Of a DNA stretch of 64,000 nucleotides, positions 51,812 through 64,000 are shown piece after piece. How positions within the stretch are numbered: position 1 is the stretch's first letter; each line of letters begins with the position of its first letter. The notes below the pieces were generated by a model. It did no database searches. It saw nothing but the letters and a program-made list of their open reading frames with translations, and had not been told where the DNA came from. The DNA is from Branchiostoma belcheri (Eukaryota; Chordata; Leptocardii; Amphioxiformes; Branchiostomatidae): positions 3,682,223 through 3,746,222 of the forward strand of contig NW_017802379.1 of assembly GCF_001625305.1 (NCBI RefSeq). Reading direction: 5' to 3'. A program made the translations under genes and the position numbers.

Positions 51812-53914
51812 GTCCAGGTTCTCACATGGGAAGACTCTCAACTGATTCAACTTTCAACTCAACCCTTTTGGACCCTAGAAAATATCAATTGTCCTCCAAT
51901 TAAATTTCACTGCAGCTGCCATTTATAGTTGCATGTACAATGTACATGTACATTATTGTACTTCATATTCATAGTTTTATATGAAGAAAAAAAGTTCAGT
52001 GATGACTTCTCATGATTGGTAAAATATTGGGCAAGGATATCAAAGTTTATTTGTGATCTCTTACAAGGATGTTGTTATGTTCTATAATCCATAGTTCTGA
52101 CAATGGTTTTATAATTCTGCAGTGACCATTACAATTCAGACATGTCAAGACATGTCTCATATTTTGTAAACCTGTGGTGTACCAAAACTATACTATTCTT
52201 AGCTTTACTGTACACCAACAATACTATATACAAAACAGCTATAGTGGCTCTATGTTCGCTTTTTCTATACTATGTATAGACTTCGTGGTTTCTTATAAAA
52301 AGTATATATTTTGTAACAATTATCACTGGTGTGGTGAGATAACTTGCAGTACTTACTTACCAATATCTGTAAAATATCTGAATGATTGATCATATGTGTA
52401 GCTGGATATTTGTAAAGGGATCATTGGTGCCAAAGTAGTGCTTTTTGTCTCTTGTTATATGAAATTAATTTTTACAAATGTAGAGTATATGGGTGAAACG
52501 TGTTAATGAGCCAAGTGGCAGTAATGACAAAGACAATTTGATTCTTAAGATTTTACTTCCCCAGTAGTCCATTTGTAATTGTATAAGTCCAGGGACAATG
52601 AGGGAGGCAGTCTGAACAAATTTTTAGATCAACAGATTAGGATGCACCCCATTGACCATGTCATGATCATAGGTGACAGGATACATGTAGATAACAGATT
52701 CAGGTTTAGCACCCCCTTTCTCAGTCACACTCTTTTTGAGATTTTCAAATTAAATAGCCCTTTGTATCTATGCTATGGACAATCAGCCAGCAATATGTGG
52801 AAAGTACTCCATTTTATCAGTTTTACTGTAAATATCAATATGACATTTTGTATGGCACCAACTATTTTTTGCTGGAGATGGAGGCATTCCTTTGTTCAAA
52901 GTATTGCTGATGATATTATTTGTTTTTACTGCATTACATGTTGTGAAGTTTTTGTTTGGCTTGTATTTGTAATCTATCACCTTCACATGATTTATACATA
53001 CAACAAATACATGAATTTGAACATGGCTGATATTTGCACTTCATTGTCATTTGTTGTCTTCTTCGGCTCACTTTTTTTTTTATATTTTCTCACCGTAAAT
53101 AATTTGTCTTGCACCCTATGGTGAAGCAGTAACAACCAGAAGGGGCTGATTTGATATACCAGATATAGAATTATTTCTTATTGATTTTAATAATCGATAA
53201 GTAACTTCATTGAGTTAACTTTAAAGTTACAAGTTACGCACAATTATAACAAAAAGGCATAACTTTGAATACAAAATTGGTTTATTTACACAAAAAAATC
53301 TCATGATTGTCAAGTCTGTCATAAAACCATTTTCTATCATGTACATAAAATAGATACAATTTGCCTTGTGGTACACTTTGCTTTCTAAAATATGTGTAGT
53401 TTGTGTCATGTTTACATACCATGTAAAATTCAATCACATATTATATATGTGTGTATCAACACCTTTTTTCGAAATTTCCATAAAGACTATATGGAATAGT
53501 AGAAGTGCATAAGGGTTCAACTTTGTTCCTTTTTTTGCTATTACAAAAGGTCCAAGTTTTACATTATAGATTATACATGTTTTTCACATGCCATGTCTAA
53601 ATATACACAATATACCATTTATGTACATTTAATATCCAACAAGACCAACATAACTGCAAATTACATGTAAGTGTCTGACCTTGTAGAATGCACTTCAAAT
53701 CAAGTCTTAAGAGTTTTCTGGCAGCTTCAAGCATTTTCAGCATGGCTAAAAGAGGAAACCATATATATACATGTACATGTACTTTCTTCAAAATCAAATC
53801 TAAGTAGATGTCTAGGTTTAAAAACAGAGTTGCAATGGAGTACAGACACCATCATTAATGGACAAAACAAAACCAGTACTCAGTACTATGTAAAACGTTA
53901 TTTAACAGCAATGA
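51812..53914. other. 3' region between the bHLH gene and LRRC43
   Basis: AT-rich sequence with ATGTACATG words. A long frame at 52579-53124 begins with TTG, is rich in aromatic and hydrophobic codons typical of AT-rich noise, and has no domain. No gene supported. Confidence 0.55.
53281..53286 (-). terminator. candidate poly(A) signal of LRRC43
   Basis: AATAAA on the minus strand about 630 bp after the LRRC43 stop codon. Use inferred. Confidence 0.4.
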
Positions 53915-56900
53915 CTATGATGCTGTAATCAACTGTGTTTCAGTCCTGGTCTCTGTTTTACTCGCCCCCATACTGTCCGCAGCTGTCTTCCACTGGTGCA
54001 GTTTGATTTTAAACTGCACGGTGAGAGGGGGAGGGGGGAGTTTCTCTTCTTCATCATCACTCTTCGCTGCTCCGGAGCCAGGTCTCTTCTTGTCTCTGGA
54101 CTCCTTCCTGCTGTCCGGCTTCTTCTCTTTGCCCTTGTCCTTCTCTCGTTTCTTGGCAGAGGGCGTTCTTGCTCTCTTCCCACCTCGAGATTTCTTGTCC
54201 TGTAAATTTAGGAAGAGAAAAGTCTGAGAACATCACTTTGTTCTAATTATGTCTGTCAAGATGATGGACTTGAATGAAAATAATTTTGTTCAATGACAGA
54301 ATTATGGATGCTAGCTATATCCATTCCTGATGACCATTTACACATGTATAGTTCACCAACAAATGTATTACCTTCTTGTCAGATAAGGTCTCCTCCTCTT
54401 TAACTTCCTTCACTTCCACCACTTTTTCCAAGGTGTACTCCCCGTTCAAAGTGGTTTCTCCCTCCAGCATCTGTTCCAGAGATAGACTGTAGGTCCCCAA
54501 CACTCTGGTCTCAGGGGGGGAGTGCCTCAGTTCAACCCCAGGGGTCTTCTTCTTCTTGTCTGATGTGCCACTCTTCCCTCCCTGTGGTAGATCAATTCAA
54601 AAGAAATCCCAGTAATCATGTATTTCCTTTTAATTGCATTTTTCTGAAGCACATATCATTTAGTTCCCATGGTTAGTATGCATGTCTGGATTACATTTTG
54701 CTTGCTTCATTCAACAGCCCCATCCAGGACTGAGTGGTAGACTGGTAAGTTATAATGGCAATTGCAAGCTATGGGCAGAAAATGTGGTTACAATGTCTAT
54801 CAATACTTCTGTCATCTGCATTCTGTGGTCACAAGTCTTAAATCATAGATCAATATTGGGAATACATCTACAACCTGGACATACACACACTTTGCCATCA
54901 TGGCTCGAAGGACCATATACTTGTGCCTCATATGTTACAGCCAAGTGATATTATGCATAATTTCTGACCTTGTCCTTGCCCTTAGTCTTGTCACTCTTGG
55001 CACTCTTCTCCCTCTTCTTGTCCTTTGACCCAAGGTTGGTCCTCTCCTCATCTTCATCAACTGGCCAGGACAGGACCTATTCACATAACAGTCAATCAAT
55101 TACACTTTGCAAAGACTGATGATTGCAGATGACACACAGAAGAGATGGGAGGTGATACATGTATGTGTCTGGTGGACTGTACACAGCAGGTCTGATAGCA
55201 ACTGGTGTTGGAATCTACCACACAATGATTGTCCCTGACTCTCCAACATGGTTGAGGATGGGACTAGCCAAATAAACAGGTACAGGTACAGGCACAGGTA
55301 CAAGTATAGGCACAGATCATTGGGAAGGCAGCTTCTAACATTAATAGTTTTCTTATAATCCAAGCCTTACAAAGGTTTACATTTTGTAAATAGATGTAGA
55401 ATCATCCAGCTGCTATCATACATTCTGCAATGATTATTTATATTATGTTACCTGGACATTTTATTCACTATTATAAAGTGACATCCTACCTTTTCCTCTA
55501 TGAGAGATATCATCAGCCCCTTCCTTAGGAAGTCCCTTAGTCCCAGCAGGTTGTCCACTGTTATCTCCTGTTCATACTCCATGGGGATTTCTGCCTCTAC
55601 CCAGGAGCGCCCTTCTGTCTTCACCTGCCGTAACCTGCAGTTCAACAACAATCAGTAAGATGGCACTTCCAATCAGTACACTATGTAATGCAGAATTTCA
55701 CCGAAATTGCAAAACTATATATAAATATAGAATTTGCTTTTTTTTTTAAAATATGTCTTATGAACAGTCTCAATTCTTACTTGGGATAAATTATTTGAAT
55801 AAAAATGAATTGAGTATAAATCTTTTCTGAAAACTTTTCACTCTTAAAGTCTAAAGTTGTTTTTACACAAATTTCAGGTTAGACTGGGATTTCCGTACGT
55901 ACGTGTAAGTCCCTTGTGTGGGGTCTTCCTCAATGTTTTCTGGTGGTGCATTAGACAGTGTGTCACTCACAGGACCCTCCACTCCCTCTGCAGTTGTTAC
56001 CACAATGGATGGCTCATCTCTTGTTACTAGTATTCTTTCACTTCCTAACAGAACAAAAAACAAATCATCAGCTGAGTACAATACAATATGTTCCACAATC
56101 CTATAAAAAGTACTTTTAAATTGACCATGTCTCTATATGCTACAAAATATATACTTTCTAACTCCAATGTACATGAATGTTCTGCTGCTACATGTACCTT
56201 TCTGTACCTCATACCAAGAAACTTCATGTCCTTCAAAATTAAGTCCTTTTAGTGTCAGCTATAAGCCCAAGACTTAGTCTAATAGCATTAGTATTACATA
56301 ACTGAATACAATGCTATGAAAAATACATTTCAATATATAACGTGACATCTAATTGTTGGCATCTTAATGATTGTATATACTATAACTACAAATATAGTGC
56401 TTTTAAGCCAAATATTCTGAGCTTGCCTACTATTGCATAGAAACATCCATGGCATGCACAATATGCACTAAAAGCAACTGTACAGATACTAGGCATGTAT
56501 TTCTACTTTGGTGCTACAAGCCTGCCATTGCCAAACATTTACAATACATGTACAATCATTTGGGTATCAGATGTTCAAGCCAAGCGCTGACATTAGTACA
56601 TGATCATATGACACTGTGTAACTGTAAGATTATCAATGTCTACCTGCCTATGTACACGTGCCTAGGCCAGATATATTAAACAATATGCCATGTACTATTG
56701 ATTCTATGCATTATTTGTCAGAGATTGGTACTGTAACAACTTAGGGTCTATAGCTATCACTATAGGAATGCATTTCATTGGAAGCCATGCATCTGCCTAA
56801 TTAAAAGACATGCTATTGTACATGTTCTGGCAATACAGGCCTTTCTTTGATGTCATAATGACTTGTGAATCTCCTGGCAGACATGTTGGAGTACAGTTGC

Positions 56901-59900
56901 TGTATAGCAACATGTTGAGGTGTGTAACAGACATACAGACTGTACACCAACATGGCAAAGATCATGTCACATGAAAAGCCTCTATACCATCTTCAAAAAG
57001 CCATATGCATCTACAAGCCTTATATCCCTGCAAGCACCTGTGAAAAGACTACAAGTTTGAGAAAACTTCAGGGTTTACTTGGGGTCAAGGTGGGTTCCAG
57101 TTCTCCTCCTCCAGGTGTGGTTATAAATATGGATGGTCTGGCCTCCAAGTGATCGTCTGCTGAGAGAGAATGTAGCACACACACACACACAGCAAACGTT
57201 GTTTGGTAAGTACATGGTAGAATGTATGGTATATAGAACTGACGCTGATTCAACATATGACAATTACCTTGAACCCCTTTAACCTTTTCTCTGCTACTTG
57301 AAAGGTTTATGGCACCAAATTTGTATTGGTTACAGGGTTAGACAGCAGGAAATGTATTTTATTATTTTTATTGGCAGATTGAAAGCAATACATTGTATAA
57401 GAAATATATAGTCTCATAATGTGACAAGAAGAAATAAGTATGTAACGACATGAGGAAGGCAACAGCCAGAGGCTGCCAAAACATTACACAGAAAATTACA
57501 TGGTTGTGTCTAGTAGAGGATATATGAATTTCAAAGTATACTTCATAAGTACATGATTTCTTACATTCTACAATGAGTCAGTACAATATGAACTTGAAAA
57601 TAAATAAGAACCACAGACAAGTCTCAGATGGTCTGAGAATACACAATAATTCACAAGAATTTGTCAGCTCTTTAAATTTTACCTTTGGTCATTGGAGGTT
57701 CAATGCTTTCTGCAGTTTGTGGAGGGATATCTGGGATGATGGGCCTGCGGTCCCCGGGAAACTTGGGCTCTTCCATTTCTGGCGGTGGCTCCTCTAGGAT
57801 GGGTTCTCTCACAGAATGTTCCATTGACATGGGAGGGGGTTCAGGCTTTGGCAAGACAAAAAAGATGGCCAATGAATGGCTTTCATCAGTTTCAGCATAT
57901 TGCTATTGCTACATGTACAATAGAATGTTATTAACTTAACTCTCTACAAAGAAGAGCCAATACTTATCTAACGCATTGGAAATATTTCAATCTTTTAAGG
58001 TACTGTAGTGAAGACCATTGGCAAACTATCAGTACTGAACATGAACTGTACTCTACTGAATGATTACTGACAGTGACTAGTAGCTTTCTAAATACTGTAA
58101 AATATCAATTATTAGACTTGAAGTACTTACAGATTCTAAACCAGTAACCACACTGTCTCCGGCAGTATCCAGAGGCCCAAACCCCCGAGAGTCATCCAAC
58201 AGTAGCCCCACCGCAGTGCTGGGGGTGTCGTCCACAAACTCATACACCACATGGTACGTCTTGGTCACTACAGGAAACTCCGGCTGGTCCTCTGTAGGCT
58301 GCAGCTCCTCCGGCATGGGGACTCCCTTCACTAGGTTAATACTCACGGTGACCTTAGCTTCATCTAGTATCACCTCTGTGGAAAGAACGCATTCATATTG
58401 GTACAGTTTCTATCAATTTACTTGTAAAACTCAACTGTTATGTCCACTAGGTCATGTACCATACTTGAGATGAAGTCTTCCTCAGGAAGACCATAATAGG
58501 TTTGACCAAAAATTTAGTTTACTTTTAGTCTTTGATCACTGAAGGTCTCAAAGAAGAGGAAACTTTCCTGCAACTTTTAATACCTATAAATGTGTTTTGG
58601 TTACAATTTACATGGTTTAGTATAATAACTCAGTGTATACCTTTCTTTTTGGCAAGTCCCTTGAAGCGGTGCCTCTCATCAGCACTGATCCTCTGGTCAT
58701 CCAGGATACTCAGTTTCTTCAGACTGTCAATAGTGTAACCTCTGTAACCTGGGACAAGCTGTGGGCAGAATATACTATTTATTAGATTTCTTTAGCTGTG
58801 GGCAGGATATAAAGTTCTTAAATATTTGATATACAAGTATTTGATTCACTTTCTCAGCTAATAATTATTGTTGCTGAAAAAAAAGTTACAATTGTGTTAA
58901 TAATATATAAACAGTTAGAACTTAAATGTCATCTACCAGTAGCAAAAACAACTTACAGCCAGAGGGTTTCCCTGTAGCACCAGGTTCCTGAGTTTGGGAA
59001 GTTCTGACACTTTCCTGACAACGTCTAACAAGTCACTCAGGTGGTTGAAGCCAAGGTCAATGGACAACAATTTTGGCCTGGAAAATAAGAAAAACATCTT
59101 AAAATCAGATCAACCAAATTGCAGCAATTACTGTGCCTTTGATTTAGGATTTGTAGAAAGCAATGAAAAATATTTTTTGAAGTCCTAGACCTACCAGTAG
59201 TGTCCTGTGAGGTACTCATCGACATCTGTGATGTGGTTGTACCCTAACCCCAGATGGAGCAGGGGAGGAGGCTGAACACACAGGGAGTCCAGGGTTCGGA
59301 TCTGGTTGGCACATAGTTCCAATACCTGTCATATGAAAAATATACATCTTTGGCATTCCAGAATTTTTTTTTCAGTTGATAGTGAGCCCTGTCTTATTTC
59401 TAGAACTGCTGATAAAACTAGTAACACGTGTACAGCAGTGCCTAGTTCCATATGGTATTCTTTGCCATACTAGTATATAAGAATGGTTTATTTGAAGTTC
59501 CACTCATAGATGTCACACTTGCAGTCCTAAGACTGAATTATGGTAACAGTACATACATACATTATCATGGACTTATAACAATTATTACTGAAGGTTAAAA
59601 ATTATGAATTACAACTACAATTTATGTAAGTGTACAATGTATAATAAAACTAGTAAAATGCGTTGGTTAAAAGATGGACATTCATGTACTATATCGAATT
59701 ATTAAAATCGAATTATAAAAATATTTCCAAGTATATAGTCTATGTTCAAAATGTAGCTGAAGGATTGTTTGAAGTTTCATATAAAAACTTGTCAATTCCT
59801 CCTTTGTTGTCTTCCCTGAATACTAGTACTAGTTACAAATGATTTACTCCTATGTGTTAGTGCAGTACATGTATTTTTTTATCTCTCATTTTTTCTACAT

Positions 59901-61368
59901 ATCTACTAGTATTCAAGTCCCTTTAAGTAGACAAAATGCATATCATGCTCTCTTTTCTTAAGCTTTTTCATCACACAAGAACTGCTGACCTCTAGGTTAG
60001 GAGGCAGGTGTGTAGAGTTGACATGTTCCAGCAGGTTGACACTGAGAGTCAGCTCCTTCAGGTTGGGAAAACCCAGCAAACCTGCATCTACTTCTGTGAT
60101 CTGTAAACATCAACACGAAAACAAAATGTTTAAAGTGGTAAAAAAAACTTCTAAGATTTGGTTTGCTACTGGACATTTTGTTTCATTATCATAGCATTAG
60201 GTAAATTGGTTATGATGTGAGGTAGTTCATAATGTCAACTCAATCAAAGGTTGATTAAACTATTTCATAATTTCAATTCAATCAAACTTTAATGTTAAAT
60301 CATTTCAAAGACTTATATTATGTATCAATTTGGTGTGCTCTAACTTCTAAACCTTGTAGAATGCAACCCAAATAGAACTCATATCATATTCACCTGTTTG
60401 TCAATAATTTTCAGTGTTTTGAAGAACTTCATGATGAATTTCTCGTCGATGAGCCAGGGAGACTTGACGGCGAGCTCGCGTAGTTCCCGCGCCTCGTTAC
60501 TCCAGCTGCAGTCGATGTTCCACGGCGAGTGTTTCAGCGTCACAAACTCCTCCAACGTCTCTCGGTGCTCAATCTGCACATTGTAGTCTGAATTGAAGGG
60601 GTTGAAAATGGTGACTTATACAGCCCCATTGCATCTGCTTTTACAAAAATTATGTATTTCTGCACTGGACTTTTGATACACCATGACTCCAACATTTGTA
60701 ACCAAATATTCATTAGTAGCTTTGAATTTACAAAACATTCACAAAAAATTACTCTCAGTCTCCAGAAGTTAAAGTTCAAATATGAATTTGAAAAATATTT
60801 CATAATACGATGTTGGAAAACATGGTCGAATTTAAATAGATTTAAAAGTAGTTGTGAAAGATATTGATGTTGAAGGTTTATGTTTAACATACCTCTGGTG
60901 GTGACTGCAGACTTACTCTTGGCCTTACTGTCTCTCTGGAAGAACCAAATAAATCACTTCAACATCCAGATTATTTCATACGAATTATCCCTCTAGCAAA
61001 TCACTACTTTCGCCATCTTTGCTATATATGAGACTCAGTGCCTTGCATGTTGAGCTAAATGTTGTTTACGTTTGCTGGAAAGCCTGTTTCTGTAGTTGAT
61101 AAAACCGCATTTTCGTTATATCTGTACGTCATCATCGATCAATGGACAATTCTTACGTCACTTTCCTCTATTCCCGAACTTCATAATGCACGAAATCAAA
61201 GAAATTCGAGTAGGCGTGGCGACCAACGACAAGTGTCAAACTTTTGTTTTCCTACTTCTTGCCACAACTTACCCACGAGCCGAGCCCGCACGGGAACTCC
61301 CGCAGACACAGCCCTCTCAGCTGCTTCTCAAAGGCGTTGAAAGCTAGCACAGACTCTGTTTCTGTCAT
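53915..61368 (-). CDS. LRRC43: Leucine-rich repeat-containing protein 43
   Basis: Fifteen exons (minus): 61368-61273, 60935-60893, 60587-60394, 60100-59990, 59325-59195, 59077-58957, 58758-58641, 58375-58131, 57845-57683, 57159-57079, 56044-55903, 55634-55490, 55076-54969, 54581-54372, 54199-53915. All borders are GT-AG and in frame, 730 residues against about 656 in human. Family marks: LREFPCGLGSW near residue 30, ARELRELAVKSPWLIDEKF, leucine-rich repeats at about 112-232 (NLKELTLSVN, NLEVLELCANQI, LLHLGLGYN, LLSIDLGFN, LRNLVLQGNPLALVPGYRG), the cap SLKKLSILDDQRIS, a region with VVYEFVDD, then a Pro/Glu-rich linker, VLSWPVDE, two lysine-rich tracts, LRHSPPETRVLGTYSLSLE, and a final LTVQFKIKLHQW. 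Vertebrate LRRC43 is associated with motile cilia; its biochemical role is not well defined. Exon 10 has a tandem acceptor. Confidence 0.93.
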
Positions 61369-62888
61369 TGCACTGAAATACTTCCGGTAACTGTGTTCGT
61401 ATCCGCCAAAAACATCAAAAATCCGAAAGGTTTTTGCTGCGAAACTTTCTCTTAGCAACCAGACGCCATGTTGTGGGGTCAAAGGTCATATTTACATGAC
61501 AAGGGAATGCTGGGAAATACAAGCCAGATACGCGGGAACTTCAAATAGTAGCGATATGGTAGCCTGACTTGTACGTCTGTATTGTGTTAGCCTGTATGTA
61601 AGTACTTTTTGATGGAGAAAAGGAGCAAAAAGGAACCAATCTCGGTGAATGTCTTTCCTTAAGAAATAAAGTCTCTAAACGTATCGTTTTAGCCTTGCAG
61701 ACCATTTCTACCTCCATGGTATGTTCAACATTTATTCTTCTAGGTTAAAAAGTAACCAATGAAAATGCTCATACTGTTCATCATATATATTTTTCAATAG
61801 CTTTCCCCTGAAGTTAGCATTGTGTTTTGAAGCCTTCTGAAGGCATAAGTACTTTCTGATTACGTGATAAATTTCTTTTAAATTTCGATAGGTCAGCCAA
61901 CAGCATTCAATAATATTGAAGATCGGGAGCAGCTTTTCTCAACATACTTTCACAGATAGAATCGATCTTTGAATTTTCATTGTTTTATTTCAGAAATGAA
62001 ATGAGAATATTCTTATCATTTGTGTAGTTTACTTGCGCAACGTGATATGGCCACACAGGTATAATGTAAATAGTTATAATAATTCAGTGTTACACAGTGT
62101 ATAAAACGAGACAAAACAACATAATACAGTGTGTATACATGTATGGTTATCGTGTGTTAATGAAAAATAGCATTAAACGCCGCCATTTTTTCTAACATAC
62201 CAAGTCTCTGGACAATAGGCGTAGAACACGAGCTATGCAGCGAATTTTTCCTTTTTTCCCCGTCTTTTTCGCGTCTGGAACAACCATATGCATGTCAGAC
62301 CTTTCTATCAGAAAGACAGGCTTTCCTTACGTGTTTTGCCGACATCACGATGCAAACTTTCATGGAGGTTACTGTTTACAAAATTGTCGGTCAACTTCAG
62401 TTTTCAAAGAACGTCAATCACTGGGGCACACACAAACAAGTAACACGTGAGAAGAGTCTAAAGTCTTTGTGTAAGAGTGAACATAATCCTTGCACCGTGG
62501 TATCGAATTTCGGCCTGTACAAAGACAGTTATGCAAGGGAGCTCGGTAAGACTAAAATACCCTGTAAGACGTCACACACAGATAAAAATTCACAAAACTG
62601 GAGACTAAGAAACACATGCGGCAACTACAATCACAATCCATCGTTACCTTACACTAATAGAGTATTTTTCTACATCAATTTCATATGGATACGATGCATT
62701 TTTCGTGCTAAAAGTCTGTACCCAACCCGCCAGATAGCATAACTTTGGATAACAAAATTGGTGCTTTTGCGATCAACATTATTTTACTTTGATTACAAGT
62801 CCTAGAAACGGTATCGTGTCAGGAACATTTCAAGATAACGTTGTGAGTGTCCAGCGTCAGTTCTATTTCCAACAGGTACCTGGTCGAC
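61369..62888. other. LRRC43 upstream and intergenic sequence
   Basis: The first 200 bp, probably the LRRC43 promoter, contain CTTAGCAACC (about 61451-61460), similar to one half of an RFX X-box, a motif common upstream of ciliary genes. A GCCGCCATTTT word is at 62179-62189. Frames at 62235-62742 (plus) have no recognisable motif. No gene supported. Confidence 0.45.
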
Positions 62889-63233
62889 TTAAACCCGTGA
62901 GACATTCCGTACTAGGGTCCAACTGTACCCGGTAAAACCAGCGTCCATGTTGTAGTACACAGCCGAAGTCTGTACCACAAACCCAGGCTTCTTCATCACC
63001 GCCTGCAGGACCATCGGCCGGTTGACTCTCACCCTCGCCCCGCTCAGACTGATGCTGAAGCAGCTATCCATGCTCCTCTTCACGTCGAAGTCGTCCTCTT
63101 GTAAGCCCCTCTCTACAAGAAGGTCGCGAATGCTGGCCTCCACATCGGCGCTCATGCTGCCATCCCCCGCCTCTACTTGGATGTTCACGGCGCCAAAGTA
63201 GCTTTGGTACTCCAAAAAGATGACGTCCGCCAT
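62889..63233 (-). CDS. hypothetical single-exon protein, 114 residues
   Basis: ATG at 63233 in a favourable context (AACATGGCG), stop at 62891-62889. The longer open frame starting at 63242 begins with TTG and is not preferred. The predicted protein starts MADVIFLEYQSYFG and has alternating hydrophobic residues (FSISLSGARVRV, MVLQAVMKKPGFVVQTSAVY) that suggest beta strands, with no signal peptide or membrane segment. Codon third positions are G/C-rich compared with the surrounding AT-rich DNA, which favours real coding. I do not recognise a family. It could also be one exon of a longer gene: no splice partner was found. Function unknown. Confidence 0.5.
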   Translation of the reverse strand: MADVIFLEYQSYFGAVNIQVEAGDGSMSADVEASIRDLLVERGLQEDDFDVKRSMDSCFSISLSGARVRVNRPMVLQAVMKKPGFVVQTSAVYYNMDAGFTGYSWTLVRNVSRV

Positions 63234-64000
63234 GTTGTTCAATGTTGTCAGCGAATTTCGGAATCAATTTAGCAATCAATGATGGTTCGAGACCGCACGC
63301 TGAACCGCTGATGATGTCCGGTCAGATGCAGCAAAGCAAGGTACCAGTACAGTGGCAAATAAGTTACCGCTCCTCGGCCGAGAGATGTTACCTTGCGTAT
63401 GTCATCAAAAGCGGTAGTGTATGAAGTCCACCACAAGATAGCAACGAGCAAAAACATAAACCCCAAAGAGCCTGTCCTTCACACTCCGTGTGTGGTGTCA
63501 GGGTGCTTACGGTACGGGGTAGGGTGGGGTGAAAGAAAGGTCCACAATCCTCGAGGTGCCCAGGATCGCGTTTCCTGTTGTAACCAAACTGGGTTACCCT
63601 GGAGTGCTGTTCAGCATTTGTCCTTCTGTTTACAATAACATTGAAAACCAGTGTATCATATATTGTGCGGCTGACCGTTCGACGTAAGCTATATGATCGC
63701 GGGGGAGAGTGGGCAGACTTTTGTTACACGGTTCGAATCGAGTAGGTCTAAAGAGAGGGGTACTTTATTGTCCATGACTTGGGCTACTTTGTTGCCCAAG
63801 AAGTGGTGCGTGATACCCCTCTACATTTTCGTCAACAAATTATTTTGTGAAAAAAGGAATACAGAACGTTGCATTGCGGCATTGAATATAACTTATCAAA
63901 ACAGGAAGACAAGTGTTCAAGGTTTTACCATCAGTTTTATTGCAGCTATGTCAATCATTGCAGCTATATCAGTCATTGAATCATTCCCATTTAAATCAAT
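63234..64000. other. right-end sequence, no supported gene
   Basis: Short frames on both strands (for example 63269-63466 minus, which begins with a hydrophobic run) lack any recognisable domain. Could be the upstream region of the 62889-63233 gene. Confidence 0.45.

Noticed and set aside
52579..53124. 181-codon plus-strand frame downstream of the bHLH gene
   Set aside because: TTG start, AT-driven composition, no domain. More likely untranslated or intergenic sequence.
54003..54227. Plus-strand frames rich in Ser/Leu/Phe
   Set aside because: Reverse reading of the lysine/glutamate-rich last exon of LRRC43.
62235..62742. Plus-strand frames upstream of LRRC43
   Set aside because: No recognisable motif, overlapping frames of similar length, no splice links.

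Overview
The window looks like nuclear genomic DNA of an invertebrate deuterostome, most probably a cephalochordate such as Branchiostoma. This is inferred from vertebrate-like multi-exon genes with short introns, many tRNA-derived SINEs and small inverted-repeat elements, and AT-rich intergenic sequence. Nothing bacterial, viral or organellar was seen. There is one 20-base N gap (39077-39096).

Layout: 1 to about 20.5 kb holds no gene I can support. It contains decayed LINE fragments (7.64-7.96, 8.50-9.60 and 11.98-12.13 kb), tRNA-derived SINEs, a terminal-inverted-repeat element, microsatellites and a 26-bp minisatellite (17.39-18.05 kb). Five conserved genes then follow closely: PES1 (minus, 17 coding exons), GUSB (plus, 13 exons), MAPK7/ERK5 (minus, 3 coding exons), a class-B bHLH-zipper factor (plus, 3 exons) and LRRC43 (minus, 15 exons). 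A short single-exon reading frame of unknown function lies at 62.9-63.2 kb (minus). PES1 and GUSB are head to head with 201 bp between start codons. GUSB/MAPK7 and bHLH/LRRC43 are tail to tail. The exon chains of PES1, GUSB, bHLH and LRRC43 splice in frame with GT-AG borders throughout. MAPK7 needs two single-base frame corrections.

The most interesting content is inside PES1. Seven consecutive introns (9 to 15) each carry one sequence of about 131-138 nt that folds on the PES1 sense strand as a box H/ACA RNA: hairpin, ANANNA box, hairpin, ACA three bases from the end. Four belong to family A, two to family B and one to family C. Along the transcript the order is B-A-A-C-A-A-B. PES1 is a 60S ribosome-assembly factor, and H/ACA RNAs guide pseudouridylation of rRNA or snRNA. 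The locus would therefore yield a ribosome-assembly protein and a set of RNA-modification guides from one transcript. The RNAs and their targets are inferred from sequence only.
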